A stretch of DNA of 64,000 nucleotides from an uncultured Flavihumibacter sp. (GCA_902168105.1 CABHOY010000030.1:62001-126000); one strand, 5' to 3'. Counted from the first letter of the stretch, positions 51,694 through 61,371 are shown. Program-made: numbers and translations. The notes: a model not told the origin generated them from the letters alone.

Positions 51694-51754
51694 TCCAACG
51701 CCGGTCGACCCCATTAGGGGTCGCATTGTTTGTAGCCCGGGTTTCAACCCGGGG
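51694..51754 (-). repeat. REP-like palindromic element, copy C (inverted)
   Basis: Read on the minus strand it has CCCCGGGTTGAAACCCGGG, then CTACAAACAATG, CGACCCC/GGGGTCG around TAAT, and the tail ACCGGCGTTGG. It is more diverged than A and B in its tail, but the layout is the same. It faces copy B. Confidence 0.8.
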
Positions 51755-51901
51755 AACAAAATGTAACGATTTTGTCCAGCATCCGGCATTACGTTGCAAA
51801 CATGATAACCATTCAAACACCACATTACAAACGTTGATGCATATGTCCCGCCCAAACACGACGTTCCGACTATGCACATGTTACAACCGGCTGAACCATG
51901 C

Positions 51902-51930
51902 TAAAAACAAACAGCTCCTGACGGAGCTGT
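51902..51930 (-). terminator. Terminator of the NtrY-like kinase gene
   Basis: ACAGCTCC (51911-51918) pairs with GGAGCTGT (51923-51930); on the minus strand TTTGTTTTTAG follows. Confidence 0.7.
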
Positions 51931-51968
51931 ATTGTCACAAATTATTTGGCGCGGATTATTTCGCCATA

Positions 51969-54900
51969 TCACACCTTCTCCAGCGGCAGCCTCACATAGA
52001 AGGTCGTACCCACCGTTAGCTGGGTTTCAAACCAGATCTCTCCCCTCGCCTGCTCTACAATGTTCTTACACATTGCCAGCCCGAGGCCGGTACCAGAGTT
52101 TTTTGTCGTGAAATTCGGCACGAAGATCTTAGGCTGGATCTCCGGCGGGATACCCTCTCCATTATCTTCTACGCTCACCACTATCCAGCCATCTTCCGCC
52201 TGCTCCATGGCGATAATAACGTGGCCTACCCTACCCTCCGGCAATGCCTGTACGGCATTCTGTAACAGGTTGGTGAACAGGCGGTTCATTTGTGTTTTAT
52301 CGGCAAAAACATAATAGGCCCGGCCAGGCGGTGTAAAATGGATATTACAGTTCTCGTGGCTCTGATACAGGTCTTTCAGCGAGTGAAGCACCTCGTTCAG
52401 CAACAACACTTCGCTGTTAGCCTCATCGATGCGGGAGAAAGCGGAGAAGTCGGAGGCGATATTCGCCAGATGCTCTATCTGTTCTACCAGTGTATGCGCC
52501 ACATTATGCGACAACTGTTTTACGTTCGGCGCATCATTATCTATGGCACGCTGCAGGTATTGGATGCTCAGCTTCATTGGCGTGAGCGGGTTTTTGATCT
52601 CATGAGCCACCTGCCGGGCCATTTCCCTCCAGGCGCCTTCCCTTTCGCTCTTCGCCAGTCTGGCGGCACTCACTTCCAGTTTACGCACCATCTTATTATA
52701 TTCTTTCACCAGGGCCCCTATCTCATCATTCTTTTCCCATTCTATCTCATCGTTCTGCTGTCCCAGGCTTACGTGACGCAGTTTTTCCGTCACCAGCGAG
52801 AACGATTTGGTAATAGAGTTGGTGATCAGCAGGGCCAGTAAACCGGCTATGAGGAAGATGAAAGCGTTAAAGTTGATCAATGCTACCAGGAAGTTGGAGA
52901 TCTGTTGGTTCAACTCCGTCTGCGTGGCAAAATAAGGGACGTTCAGGTAAGCGAAGATCTCTCCGTTACTACGAAGGGGCGCATATCCCGAAAGATATTT
53001 CATGGACCCGATCTTTTCCTTCTGGATCCATTGGATCTTGGGCTCGCGGTACAATTGCAGGAATGCGTCCGGATTGATCTTCTTTGACAGTAAACCCTTT
53101 TCTGTGATCAGCGGTTGTGTGGTGACCTGCAGATTACCGTCCCTGTCATACACGTTGATATCAAGCGCCCGCTCGTCGGCGATCTCTCCGATAGCCGATG
53201 TCAGACTGGCCTGAAAAATAGGGTCGTACAGGTCTTCCAGATCATCGAACATACGCTGATCGGCAAATACCTTTTCCACGTCGTGAGAGACCTCATTGAT
53301 GGTGCGGCTCAGTCTTTCCTTATTCTCCCTTTCCGAGCGGTCTATGAAGAACAGGATGGTGGTCAGACCCAGTATAATGAAGGCGAATACAACGATGAAA
53401 ATGATGGTGCCATGCACCTTTTTACGGATGCTGATATTGATCAGCGCCTTCAGGTTCCCGATACGCATCCTTGCTTTTACAAGCAGGTCAAGCACCCTGT
53501 AAATAGCGATGATCAGTAGAAAGAGACAGAACATGTAGGCGAACAGCGTGATAAATTCAACGAAACTCCTGTTCTCTTTCACCACGATCACGACCTTGTC
53601 TTTTGAGGCCTTGTAAGTAAGCCTGGAATATCCTTTTTCCGATTGGATCGTGATCTCGTCTTTCGGAATGTCCGATGCATATAATTTTACGGGAAATGCA
53701 AAATCGTTGTTGTTACTCACAAGCTGTCCCTGATCGTAGATAGCGTAAGAGTAGGCCACGGACGATTCCTTCTCAGGGTCATAGATATCTCCATCTACAA
53801 GCAGTTCAGGATAGAGCCGCTGCGTATTGATCACTGCCGGCGTCAGTTCGTACACCAGGTAGCCGGATGGCATTCCGTTGTTATAGAAATCTTTACGGCC
53901 TATATAGCTGTAATCATTGAAGCTACGCTCATTATAGTACAATTCGTTGCCTATCAGTTCGGACCCCATGAGCATACGTCGGCTCAATGTGGGGAAAGTA
54001 GAGGTATCTCCACCGTAAATTGGTTCAAAATATTCGTTAAAGGCATAGAAGCTCACATTAAAGCGCCCCAGGTAGCCTTTGAAGTATTTCTGTTTCAGTT
54101 CGTTCTCCAGTATGGACTGCGGCATGCTTCTGCCTGTACTGCTGGTGTTTTGCTGAAAGAAGAGCTGTAAGAGCTCATCCTCTTCCATTTGCCGGGTCAC
54201 ATCAGTAAGCAGCATTTCCACATAGGGATCTTTCTGCTTGGATAACTCCACGGCCATACGCTCCCGCAGGCTGATCTCTTTCTGGTCGTTGTAATACACC
54301 AGTACGGCCGATGTAGTGATGGTAAGCAGGAATAACCAGAAGAGGAAAGGGACCGTAGCCAGACTGTTCTCAAAGCGATAAGACAGTACGTCCAGCAGCA
54401 CCACATAGATGATCAGCCAGATGACCATAGCGACGGAATAGTATATTTCCGGGTTCTGCAGGCGGAAAGTCAGCCATATCATACCTACGGCGGCAAGGAA
54501 GATATACTTCGTACGATGCCGGAAATTGGTCAGTTCATTGAGCAGATAGTTGATGATCTGCGAAAAGAAAAGGAAGCTGAATGATATAAAACCCAGGATC
54601 ACAAAACCGATGATACTGTATTCGTTCAGGCTGAAAGGGTTAGCCACATCAAACGAGATCCTGGAGTCGATGACAAGGCTCTGGATCAGTTCAGACAGGA
54701 ACTCTCCCACTATATACATGATGAAACTGGCGAGGATGATGACCAGTCGTTGTTGCCAGTGATTTTTTACAATGGGCGGCTTAATGGTCTTTACGTGTTC
54801 ACGGAAGAAAAGCAGCAGCCAGAAGCCGAGCAGTACGTTCAGTAACAGATCGCCCAGGGAGCGGAATATTTCGTCCTTGGCGTAAATGAGCGGCGTAAAG

Positions 54901-55742
54901 ATATTGAGCGTACGCAGGTTAAAGGGGAAGGGATAGAAATAACTCAGCGTACGGCAGAAAATGATAACGGCAAACAGGAAGAAGAAGCCATACATGGGGT
55001 TCTTCTGTCTGGCCAGCATGGTGGCAAAGAGGTTGATGAATATCAGTACACAGATACATCCCAATACTCTCAGAACGACGCTGAGCAGGTTAGGTGGTCC
55101 GGCGTCGAGGGCACGGTCATAATACAGGTAGAAAAGTATCAGGTCCTGGCCATTCAGCACTGGAATACCGGGTGGTTTGAGATGGATGGTATATTCCATG
55201 CCCAGGGCCGGTTTATCGTAAAAATGATCTACCAGGTAGTTGTTACTGATGTTATATTCCATCATCACGGGAATAGCCCCGAGAATATATCGTTCGTGCC
55301 CGGGCTGTTTGCCAGGCAGTTTCTTGCAGATCACTTCGTAGTACCCGTTCTTCATTTTCAGGAAGCGGATACCAGGGGTAAGCGGGGCCTGCCATTCTTC
55401 CGGCAGCATCAGGTTTGTGCTCCAGTATACCAGCCAACGGCTGGCAGTACTGCTGTCATAGGCGAAGATGTAGAAGTCCTGTTTTCCCAGCAGCTTTCCT
55501 TCCTGTTCATTCTGATCACGGGCAAAGATGTGCTCGATCAGGGCAGTGTCCTTTGTGAGCTCTTCGAAAGCCATTTCCCGGTGCCGGAGACTTTTCTCCA
55601 GGCTGCGTTTTACGCCCTGCGGGGAGGAATAGTATGACCAGTAATTGCTGAAAAGGAATGAAAAGGTGAATAACCAGGCAGCAATGATCAGGAGATATCC
55701 GTGGCGGATGAAAAAAAGCCTTATTTCTTTGATATCCAGCAA
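51969..55742 (-). CDS. Very large NtrY-like membrane sensor histidine kinase
   Basis: The 1257-residue protein has many membrane helices in its N-terminal half, with a first near 12-33 and a block near 215-460. An extracytoplasmic region, further helices near 755 and 965, and a HAMP-like linker follow. The kinase core has the NtrY-type H-box QVAHEIKNPLTPMKLSIQYL (near 1065) and the HATPase motifs NLLQNAVQALPEG, VSVEDNGEGIPPEI and GTGLGLAMCKNIVEQARG. A response regulator is not adjacent. It follows mazG by 5 bases on the same strand and is probably cotranscribed. The size is far above usual NtrY (about 700), owing to the long membrane part, which lacks a domain I can name. Confidence 0.9.
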   Translation of the reverse strand: MLDIKEIRLFFIRHGYLLIIAAWLFTFSFLFSNYWSYYSSPQGVKRSLEKSLRHREMAFEELTKDTALIEHIFARDQNEQEGKLLGKQDFYIFAYDSSTASRWLVYWSTNLMLPEEWQAPLTPGIRFLKMKNGYYEVICKKLPGKQPGHERYILGAIPVMMEYNISNNYLVDHFYDKPALGMEYTIHLKPPGIPVLNGQDLILFYLYYDRALDAGPPNLLSVVLRVLGCICVLIFINLFATMLARQKNPMYGFFFLFAVIIFCRTLSYFYPFPFNLRTLNIFTPLIYAKDEIFRSLGDLLLNVLLGFWLLLFFREHVKTIKPPIVKNHWQQRLVIILASFIMYIVGEFLSELIQSLVIDSRISFDVANPFSLNEYSIIGFVILGFISFSFLFFSQIINYLLNELTNFRHRTKYIFLAAVGMIWLTFRLQNPEIYYSVAMVIWLIIYVVLLDVLSYRFENSLATVPFLFWLFLLTITTSAVLVYYNDQKEISLRERMAVELSKQKDPYVEMLLTDVTRQMEEDELLQLFFQQNTSSTGRSMPQSILENELKQKYFKGYLGRFNVSFYAFNEYFEPIYGGDTSTFPTLSRRMLMGSELIGNELYYNERSFNDYSYIGRKDFYNNGMPSGYLVYELTPAVINTQRLYPELLVDGDIYDPEKESSVAYSYAIYDQGQLVSNNNDFAFPVKLYASDIPKDEITIQSEKGYSRLTYKASKDKVVIVVKENRSFVEFITLFAYMFCLFLLIIAIYRVLDLLVKARMRIGNLKALINISIRKKVHGTIIFIVVFAFIILGLTTILFFIDRSERENKERLSRTINEVSHDVEKVFADQRMFDDLEDLYDPIFQASLTSAIGEIADERALDINVYDRDGNLQVTTQPLITEKGLLSKKINPDAFLQLYREPKIQWIQKEKIGSMKYLSGYAPLRSNGEIFAYLNVPYFATQTELNQQISNFLVALINFNAFIFLIAGLLALLITNSITKSFSLVTEKLRHVSLGQQNDEIEWEKNDEIGALVKEYNKMVRKLEVSAARLAKSEREGAWREMARQVAHEIKNPLTPMKLSIQYLQRAIDNDAPNVKQLSHNVAHTLVEQIEHLANIASDFSAFSRIDEANSEVLLLNEVLHSLKDLYQSHENCNIHFTPPGRAYYVFADKTQMNRLFTNLLQNAVQALPEGRVGHVIIAMEQAEDGWIVVSVEDNGEGIPPEIQPKIFVPNFTTKNSGTGLGLAMCKNIVEQARGEIWFETQLTVGTTFYVRLPLEKV

Positions 55743-55747
55743 CTTCT

Positions 55748-56515
55748 TTATTTTTCTGATTTTTTCACTTCGTTCCAGAGGCCATCCATTTCTGTCAGCG
55801 ACATTTCATCGAGCGTTCTGCCCTGTGCGGCTGCCATTCTTTCCATGTGCTGGAACCGGCGGATGAATTTCTTATTAGTGCGTTCCAGGGCGTTTTCAGC
55901 GTCTACTTTAAGGAAGCGGGAATAGTTCACCAGCGAGAACATTACATCGCCAAATTCGTCCTCTATTCTGTCAGGTTGGCCCAGTCGTACCACCTCATGC
56001 AGTTCGTCCAATTCCTCCTTCACCTTTTCCCATACCTGATCGATGTTATCCCATTCAAAACCTACCGTTTTGGCTTTGGACTGGAGGCGCATAGCTTTCA
56101 CGAGGGCCGGCAGGGATACGGGTACGCCACTAAGCACAGATTCTTTACCTTCTTTCAGTTTGAGTTTCTCCCAGTTCTGTTTGACTTCTTCTTCATTTTC
56201 CACCTTCACATCGCCATAGATATGCGGGTGGCGGTAGATGAGTTTTTCACAGATGCCGTTAATGACATCATCCATGGTAAATTGCTCCTGCTCTTTACCG
56301 ATCTTCGCATAGAATACGATATGCAGGAGCAGGTCTCCCAGTTCTTCTTTTATTGATTTCCAGTCCTGGTCAGTGATCGCGTCTGCCAGTTCGTATAATT
56401 CTTCTATGGTTTGCTGTCGGAGTGTCTGTATGGTTTGCTTCCTGTCCCATGGGCATTTTTCGCGTAAATCATCCATGATTTCCAGCAAGCGGTTGAAGGC
56501 CGAATTATATTCCAT
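55748..56515 (-). CDS. mazG: Nucleoside triphosphate pyrophosphohydrolase MazG
   Basis: The 255-residue protein has two MazG domains. The first contains LREKCPWDRKQTIQTLRQQTIEE and ELGDLLLHIVFYAKIG; the second contains EELDELHEVV and DEFGDVMFSLVNYSRFLKVDAE. The EExxE/ExxD side-chain sets bind Mg and cleave NTPs to NMP and pyrophosphate, cleaning oxidised or non-canonical nucleotides. Length is normal (about 260). It is the first gene of a pair with the large kinase. It is divergent from tex. Confidence 0.95.
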   Translation of the reverse strand: MEYNSAFNRLLEIMDDLREKCPWDRKQTIQTLRQQTIEELYELADAITDQDWKSIKEELGDLLLHIVFYAKIGKEQEQFTMDDVINGICEKLIYRHPHIYGDVKVENEEEVKQNWEKLKLKEGKESVLSGVPVSLPALVKAMRLQSKAKTVGFEWDNIDQVWEKVKEELDELHEVVRLGQPDRIEDEFGDVMFSLVNYSRFLKVDAENALERTNKKFIRRFQHMERMAAAQGRTLDEMSLTEMDGLWNEVKKSEK

Positions 56516-56579
56516 CTGTCAAATATAAAGAATTCCCGCAGGGGGACGTCTGTATGGGGTTTATGTTAATTTCTTTTTG

Positions 56580-56609
56580 TTGACAGAAAGGGCAATTTAG
56601 TTACATTTG
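56580..56609 (+). promoter_or_regulatory. Promoter of tex
   Basis: TTG (56580-56582), 19 bases and TACATTTG (56602-56609) form a full consensus promoter. A small hairpin CCGGTT/AACCGG (56613-56618 and 56625-56630) overlaps the expected start of the transcript. Confidence 0.75.
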
Positions 56610-56651
56610 CCGCCGGTTTTGGTTAACCGGAAAACTACTAATTTTTAATTC

Positions 56652-58910
56652 ATGAATAGCAAACACATTGCGCTAATTTCAGCGGAGCTGAACATCTCAG
56701 CGCGACAAGCGGAGAACACCATGAATTTGCTGGCGGAAGGGTCCACCGTGCCTTTCATCAGTCGCTACCGTAAGGAAGTGACCGGTAGTCTGGACGAGGT
56801 ACAGATCGGAAAGATCGAAGATCTTCAGAAACGCTACCGGGAAGTGGATGATCGCCGCGCTTTCATTATCAAAACCATTACTGATCAGGAGAAAATGACT
56901 CCTGAGTTACTGGCAAAAATTGAAGGTACCTGGGTGCTTACCGAACTGGAAGACATTTATCTCCCATATAAACCAAAACGCAAAACAAGAGGTACGCAGG
57001 CTATCGAAAAGGGTCTGGAACCACTGGCAAAACTGCTCTTCGAACAGCAGGAGAATGCTCCGCAGAGCGCTGCAGAGCAGTTCCTGAACGAGCAGGTGGC
57101 TTCTACCGAGGAAGCGCTGAAAGGCGCCCGCGATATCATGGCGGAGTGGATCAACGAAAATGCCGAAGTGCGTGATAAACTGCGTAAACTTTTCACCAAT
57201 ACTGCCGTACTGACATCCAAAGTGATCGAAGGCAAGCAGGAAGAGGGCAGCAAATACAAAGACTATTTTGAGTTTAGCGAAGAGATCAGCAGTATCCCGT
57301 CACACAGGGTGCTGGCCATCCTCCGCGGTGAATCTGAAGGTATCCTGTATGCTACTATCAATCCTGTAGAGGAAGATGCAACGGGTATCATCGATAAACA
57401 ATTCGTTACCGGCAATAACGCCAGCAGTGAGCAGGTTAAAAAAGCAGCCGCTGATTCCTATAAGCGTTTACTGCGCCCATCCCTGGAAAATGAATTCCGT
57501 GCACTGGGTAAAGACCAGGCAGACGCGGAAGCGATAGAAGTATTCGCCGAAAACCTTCGCCAGTTACTGCTGGCCGCTCCGTTAGGACCAAAAGCGGTAA
57601 TTGCGATCGACCCGGGTTACAGGACCGGCTGTAAAGTAGTAGCGCTTGACAACCAGGGTAATATGCTGGACAACGACGTTATCTATCCGCTGGAAAAGAA
57701 CTATAAGAGAGACGACGCTGAAGCCCTGCTGAGAAAATGGGCGGAAAGATATGACACCTCCGCTATTGCCGTAGGTAATGGTACTGCAGGCCGTGAAACA
57801 GAAGAATTTGTGAAGAAGATCGACTTCGGTAAGAAGATCAATGTTTTCATGGTAAATGAAAGCGGTGCGTCCGTATATTCTGCTTCAGAAGTAGCGAGAG
57901 AAGAGTTCCCTGATTTCGATGTAACCGTACGTGGCGCCGTATCTATTGGCCGCAGGCTGATAGATCCGCTGGCTGAACTGGTGAAAATAGATCCTAAAGC
58001 GATCGGTGTAGGTCAGTATCAGCACGACGTGAACCAATCCAGTCTGAAACAGAGCCTGGACAGGGTTGTTGTAAGCTGCGTGAACAACGTAGGTGTGAAC
58101 CTGAATACAGCATCCAAACACCTGCTGGCCTATGTATCCGGCCTGGGTCCATCCCTGGCGGAAAACATCGTTAAGTACCGCAAGGAGAACGGTGCATTCA
58201 GCAACCGTTTACAGCTGAAGAAAGTGACCCGTCTGGGAGAAAAAGCATTCGAACAGTGCGCAGGGTTCCTCCGTATTGAGAACGGCGACAATCCGCTGGA
58301 CAACTCAGCGGTACACCCTGAACGTTATTCCCTGATCGAAAACATGGCTACCAAACAGCAATGTACGGTTCAGGAACTGATGGCGAAGGAAGAGCTGCGT
58401 AAGAAGATCAATCCGAAGGAATATGTAAATGAAGAAGTAGGTCTGCTGACCCTGGAAGATATCCTGAAAGAGCTTGATAAACCTAGCCGTGACCCGCGTG
58501 ACGAGATCGCCATCTTCGAATATGCAGAAGGCATCCGTACTATGGAAGATCTGAAAGTAGGTATGACATTACCGGGAGTAGTGACCAATATCACTAACTT
58601 CGGTGCTTTCGTGGATATCGGGGTGAAACAGGATGGTCTGGTACATATCTCTCATCTCAGCAATAAATTCATCACTAACCCTAACGAAGCCGTAAAACTG
58701 AACCAGAAAGTAACGGTGACCGTATTGGAAGTTGATCCATCCCGCAAACGTATCTCATTATCGATGAAAGATAATGAACCACAGGCTGCTGGCGGCGGAC
58801 AAAGGAAAGAGAGAAAGGACGGCGGCGCTAAGCCTTCCAAACAGGCTGCCCCTGCTCCATTGAACGACTTCCAGGCAAAACTGATGGAGTTGAAGAAAAA
58901 GTTCAACTAG
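56652..58910 (+). CDS. tex: Tex family RNA-binding transcriptional accessory protein
   Basis: The 752-residue protein has the Tex N-terminal helical domain (VPFISRYRKEVTGSLDEVQIGKIEDL near 35-58; here VPFISRYRKEVTGSL), a YqgF/RuvC-like core (VIAIDPGYRTGCKVVALD near 315-332) and helix-hairpin-helix units (SGLGPSLAENIVKYRKENG). A C-terminal S1 domain follows (GMTLPGVVTNITNFGAFVDIGVKQDGLVHISHL, about 640-672; here GVVTNITNFGAFVDIG). Tex binds RNA and supports transcription or RNA handling; the exact role is still debated. Length is close to homologues (about 720-780). It has its own promoter and a strong terminator. Confidence 0.95.
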   Translation: MNSKHIALISAELNISARQAENTMNLLAEGSTVPFISRYRKEVTGSLDEVQIGKIEDLQKRYREVDDRRAFIIKTITDQEKMTPELLAKIEGTWVLTELEDIYLPYKPKRKTRGTQAIEKGLEPLAKLLFEQQENAPQSAAEQFLNEQVASTEEALKGARDIMAEWINENAEVRDKLRKLFTNTAVLTSKVIEGKQEEGSKYKDYFEFSEEISSIPSHRVLAILRGESEGILYATINPVEEDATGIIDKQFVTGNNASSEQVKKAAADSYKRLLRPSLENEFRALGKDQADAEAIEVFAENLRQLLLAAPLGPKAVIAIDPGYRTGCKVVALDNQGNMLDNDVIYPLEKNYKRDDAEALLRKWAERYDTSAIAVGNGTAGRETEEFVKKIDFGKKINVFMVNESGASVYSASEVAREEFPDFDVTVRGAVSIGRRLIDPLAELVKIDPKAIGVGQYQHDVNQSSLKQSLDRVVVSCVNNVGVNLNTASKHLLAYVSGLGPSLAENIVKYRKENGAFSNRLQLKKVTRLGEKAFEQCAGFLRIENGDNPLDNSAVHPERYSLIENMATKQQCTVQELMAKEELRKKINPKEYVNEEVGLLTLEDILKELDKPSRDPRDEIAIFEYAEGIRTMEDLKVGMTLPGVVTNITNFGAFVDIGVKQDGLVHISHLSNKFITNPNEAVKLNQKVTVTVLEVDPSRKRISLSMKDNEPQAAGGGQRKERKDGGAKPSKQAAPAPLNDFQAKLMELKKKFN

Positions 58911-58928
58911 AAAAATGAAAAATAACGA

Positions 58929-58964
58929 AAGAGGCCATATCAGAAGTGATATGGCCTCTTTTTA
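58929..58964. terminator. Bidirectional terminator of tex and the 58995 gene
   Basis: A 14-bp perfect stem (58929-58942 and 58947-58960) with a GAAG loop ends in TTTTTATTT. The minus strand also has a T-rich tail. Confidence 0.85.
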
Positions 58965-58994
58965 TTTGTAGCCCTACGGGCATTTTTCTTGTTA

Positions 58995-59519
58995 CTAGTT
59001 CATGGAAGGAAACTTTTGTTTCCAGCGTATTAATTTTTCAGGAAAAGCTGAGTCATTCCTTTCGCCAAACAGCTTTACAGTCCCGTTCTTAGCAATGCCG
59101 ATGTAAATAAGGTCCCGGTGTGTATCGATAGCCAGTGCTGCTTCATCAACACCACAAAAGTGCCGGCGGCATCCCTGGTTATACAGCACATTATTTTCCA
59201 GCTCTATGGGTGGCGCAACATCAAAGCGCTCGGCAAAGGCAACATCATCTGCTGCCAGTAAAGCCTTAATACGTGATTTAAGCGGCTCTTTCAGCAGCAT
59301 GCCTGTTTCTGCTACATATCGTCCCTCAAACTGCTCAAATGATTGCCAGGAAGCTACCTGAGTGGGTTCAATGGTATCGGCGACAGCCACCATTGTATCG
59401 GTCGTAGGTGGAGGCGCGCCTCCTTTTTCTTCGCTGTTGTTACTGACAGACGGTTCTTTACATCCTAAAATGCAGGCAGCTATTACATATAATGCTGCCA
59501 GGTGCTTGTTCATGGTCAT
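58995..59519 (-). CDS. Lipoprotein of unknown function
   Basis: The 174-residue protein has a clear lipoprotein signal ending ACILGC (Cys20). A Pro/Thr-rich linker (about 34-60) follows, then a globular domain (about 62-174) with NQGCRRHFCGVDEAALAIDTHRD, whose two cysteines could form a disulfide, and IYIGIAKNGTVKLFGE. The C-terminal region looks like a small beta-domain of the lysozyme-inhibitor or Ivy kind in layout, but this is only a resemblance. The role is unknown. It is convergent with tex. Confidence 0.65.
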   Translation of the reverse strand: MTMNKHLAALYVIAACILGCKEPSVSNNSEEKGGAPPPTTDTMVAVADTIEPTQVASWQSFEQFEGRYVAETGMLLKEPLKSRIKALLAADDVAFAERFDVAPPIELENNVLYNQGCRRHFCGVDEAALAIDTHRDLIYIGIAKNGTVKLFGERNDSAFPEKLIRWKQKFPSMN

Positions 59520-59596
59520 GGTCTCTATTAGAAATTGCTGGTTGTGTATTACGGGGAAATATATCCTGAATATAGTTTAGCCCATAATACGCAATA

Positions 59597-60376
59597 TTAT
59601 TTTCCTTTAAATACAGGTGCTCTCTTATCGACAAAAGCCTGCATGCCTTCTTTCTGATCATCGGAAGCAAACAGGAGATAAAAGTTTTTACGTTCAAAAT
59701 GCAGTCCTTCTTCCAGGGAACTGTCAAATGCTTTTAAGACGGATTCTTTGGCCATTTTCACTGCCAGCGGACTGAGTGCAGCTACTTCTGATGCCAGTTG
59801 GATGGCTTCTTTCAGGAAAAGTTCCACCGGTACTACCCGGTTGATGAGACCTGCGCGTAATGCCTCTTCTGCGCTGATAAAACGACCTGTCAACACCATC
59901 TCCATAGCCAGTGCTTTACCAACTGCGCGGGTAAGGCGTTGTGTACCTCCGGCGCCAGGCATGACGCCTATTTTTATTTCTGGTTGTCCGAAGCGCGCTG
60001 TTTCACTGGCTACGATCATATCGCAAAGCATAACCAGTTCACATCCCCCACCCAGCGCGAAACCACTTACTGCCGCAATCAACGGCTTTTTAGTTTTTTT
60101 TATTGTGTCCCAGGTACTGAATTGGTCTATGTTATACATATCCATTGCAGTTTTACCTGCCATCTGTTTAATATCTGCCCCTGCGGCGAATGCTTTTTCA
60201 TTACCGCTGATAATGATAACCCTTACGTTATCGTCCGCATCCAATGCTTTCAATGCATCCCTGAGTTCTGTCATCAGTTCAAGGTTCAGTGCATTCAGTT
60301 CTTTGGGGCGGTTTAACTGGATATGAGCCACGTGGGGGGCTACCTGTTGGTGTATGATTATATATTCCGGTTGCAT
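59597..60376 (-). CDS. Enoyl-CoA hydratase/isomerase (crotonase) family protein
   Basis: The 259-residue protein has the crotonase fold. The oxyanion and catalytic region AVSGFALGGGCELVMLCD (about 98-115; the Glu of CEL) and FGQPEIKIGVMPGAGGTQRL (about 133-152; the Glu of PEI) keep both catalytic glutamates of true enoyl-CoA hydratases. The N-terminal region has the CoA-binding AFAAGADIKQM. It should hydrate 2-enoyl-CoA in beta-oxidation. It lies 8 bases after the DUF3667 stop on the same strand. The acyl-CoA dehydrogenase at 40226 could supply its substrate but is far away. Confidence 0.93.
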   Translation of the reverse strand: MQPEYIIIHQQVAPHVAHIQLNRPKELNALNLELMTELRDALKALDADDNVRVIIISGNEKAFAAGADIKQMAGKTAMDMYNIDQFSTWDTIKKTKKPLIAAVSGFALGGGCELVMLCDMIVASETARFGQPEIKIGVMPGAGGTQRLTRAVGKALAMEMVLTGRFISAEEALRAGLINRVVPVELFLKEAIQLASEVAALSPLAVKMAKESVLKAFDSSLEEGLHFERKNFYLLFASDDQKEGMQAFVDKRAPVFKGK

Positions 60377-60384
60377 TCCCTAAG

Positions 60385-61371
60385 TTACGCAATAAATAAT
60401 GTCATCACTCCGACAAAACACACAAATACGATCAGTAATGTTATCAGGTATGCAAATGTTACCAATACACCTTTCAGCAATGATTTTCCCCAAGACTGTC
60501 CATAAGTATTTTTTAACGCTATGACCAGGTATGCCAATATGACGATTAGCCCAAAACTTGTAAATACTTCTATATGAAAAAGTGTATCCAATGCCGTACA
60601 TAACAGGAAAAATAAATAGAAGAATACATGGAGATGTACGGAGAATACAGCATGGTCAGCATAAAACCACTTCTTTTTGTCGTACATCCATCTTAGATAC
60701 AGGGCAAATAGCGGCAGCAATACAAATACCATTTTCGGATAATTATGCTGGAACAGTTCCTCTTGTGCATGCTCTTTTTCCGCACTTGTTTCAGGGTCCT
60801 GGCTACTGGAATTAAAATAATACCGGGCCATTCTACGTTTAATACGATTATCACGGTACTTCTTAGGCAGCGTTTTCTGTACAGAGTCGTACATTTCTTT
60901 GGAATCGAAGGTGCTAAGCCTTCTAAACCAATTGTCTAAAGACAGGTCTCCTGTTTTTATGGAGTCGGGAAGGCTTGCATAAACCTCTTTGATCTGTTTC
61001 CGTGCAGCTTCAACCTGTACTTTAGTACCTTTATCAAGCGGGTCACTATCGTTGTGGGCAGTTAGCCAGAAGTAACAAAAGAAAAAAACGAACGAGGAAA
61101 ATATATAAAGTTTGATGGGGTGTACGAATTTCACCCGTTTCCCGGCAATATATTCTTTTGTAATAAAGCCGGGTTTTGTGAATAAATATTTGAATGTCAA
61201 TAAAGTTTTCGAATCATAGTGTACAATATCGGCCGCAAATTCCTTTACCAGGTGACCGAAACTTTCGTGGGGAACAATATTTTCCTGGCCACAGTTTGTA
61301 CAATATCTGCCGGGAACGTCCGTTCCACAGTTAAGGCAGTTCGTTTCTTTACGTAGAGGCTGTGTTTTCAA
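60385..61371 (-). CDS. DUF3667 membrane protein with zinc ribbon
   Basis: The 328-residue protein starts with a zinc ribbon CLNCGTDVPGRYCTNCGQ (CxxC...CxxC, about 13-30). VKEFAADIVHYDSKTLLTFKYLFTKPGF and the family motif KRVKFVHPIKLYIFSSFVFFFCYFW follow, then a helical C-terminal half with four or more membrane segments. DUF3667 proteins are typical of Bacteroidota and have no known function. The cytosolic ribbon may bind RNA or a partner. It is the first gene of a pair with enoyl-CoA hydratase, an unlikely functional match but a tight spacing. Confidence 0.88.
   Translation of the reverse strand: MKTQPLRKETNCLNCGTDVPGRYCTNCGQENIVPHESFGHLVKEFAADIVHYDSKTLLTFKYLFTKPGFITKEYIAGKRVKFVHPIKLYIFSSFVFFFCYFWLTAHNDSDPLDKGTKVQVEAARKQIKEVYASLPDSIKTGDLSLDNWFRRLSTFDSKEMYDSVQKTLPKKYRDNRIKRRMARYYFNSSSQDPETSAEKEHAQEELFQHNYPKMVFVLLPLFALYLRWMYDKKKWFYADHAVFSVHLHVFFYLFFLLCTALDTLFHIEVFTSFGLIVILAYLVIALKNTYGQSWGKSLLKGVLVTFAYLITLLIVFVCFVGVMTLFIA

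Larger units (their letters stand above)
51457..51968. other. 512-base interval with two REP-like elements and two terminators
   Basis: No gene is supported. It contains the plsX terminator, REP-like copies B (plus) and C (minus) with 107 bases between them, and at its right end a hairpin that can terminate the minus-strand kinase gene. Confidence 0.75.

Noticed and set aside
51594..52019. 141-residue plus-strand frame in the REP-like interval
   Set aside because: It is formed by the repeat elements and overlaps the kinase C-terminus; the TPNG-type residues are translated palindrome.
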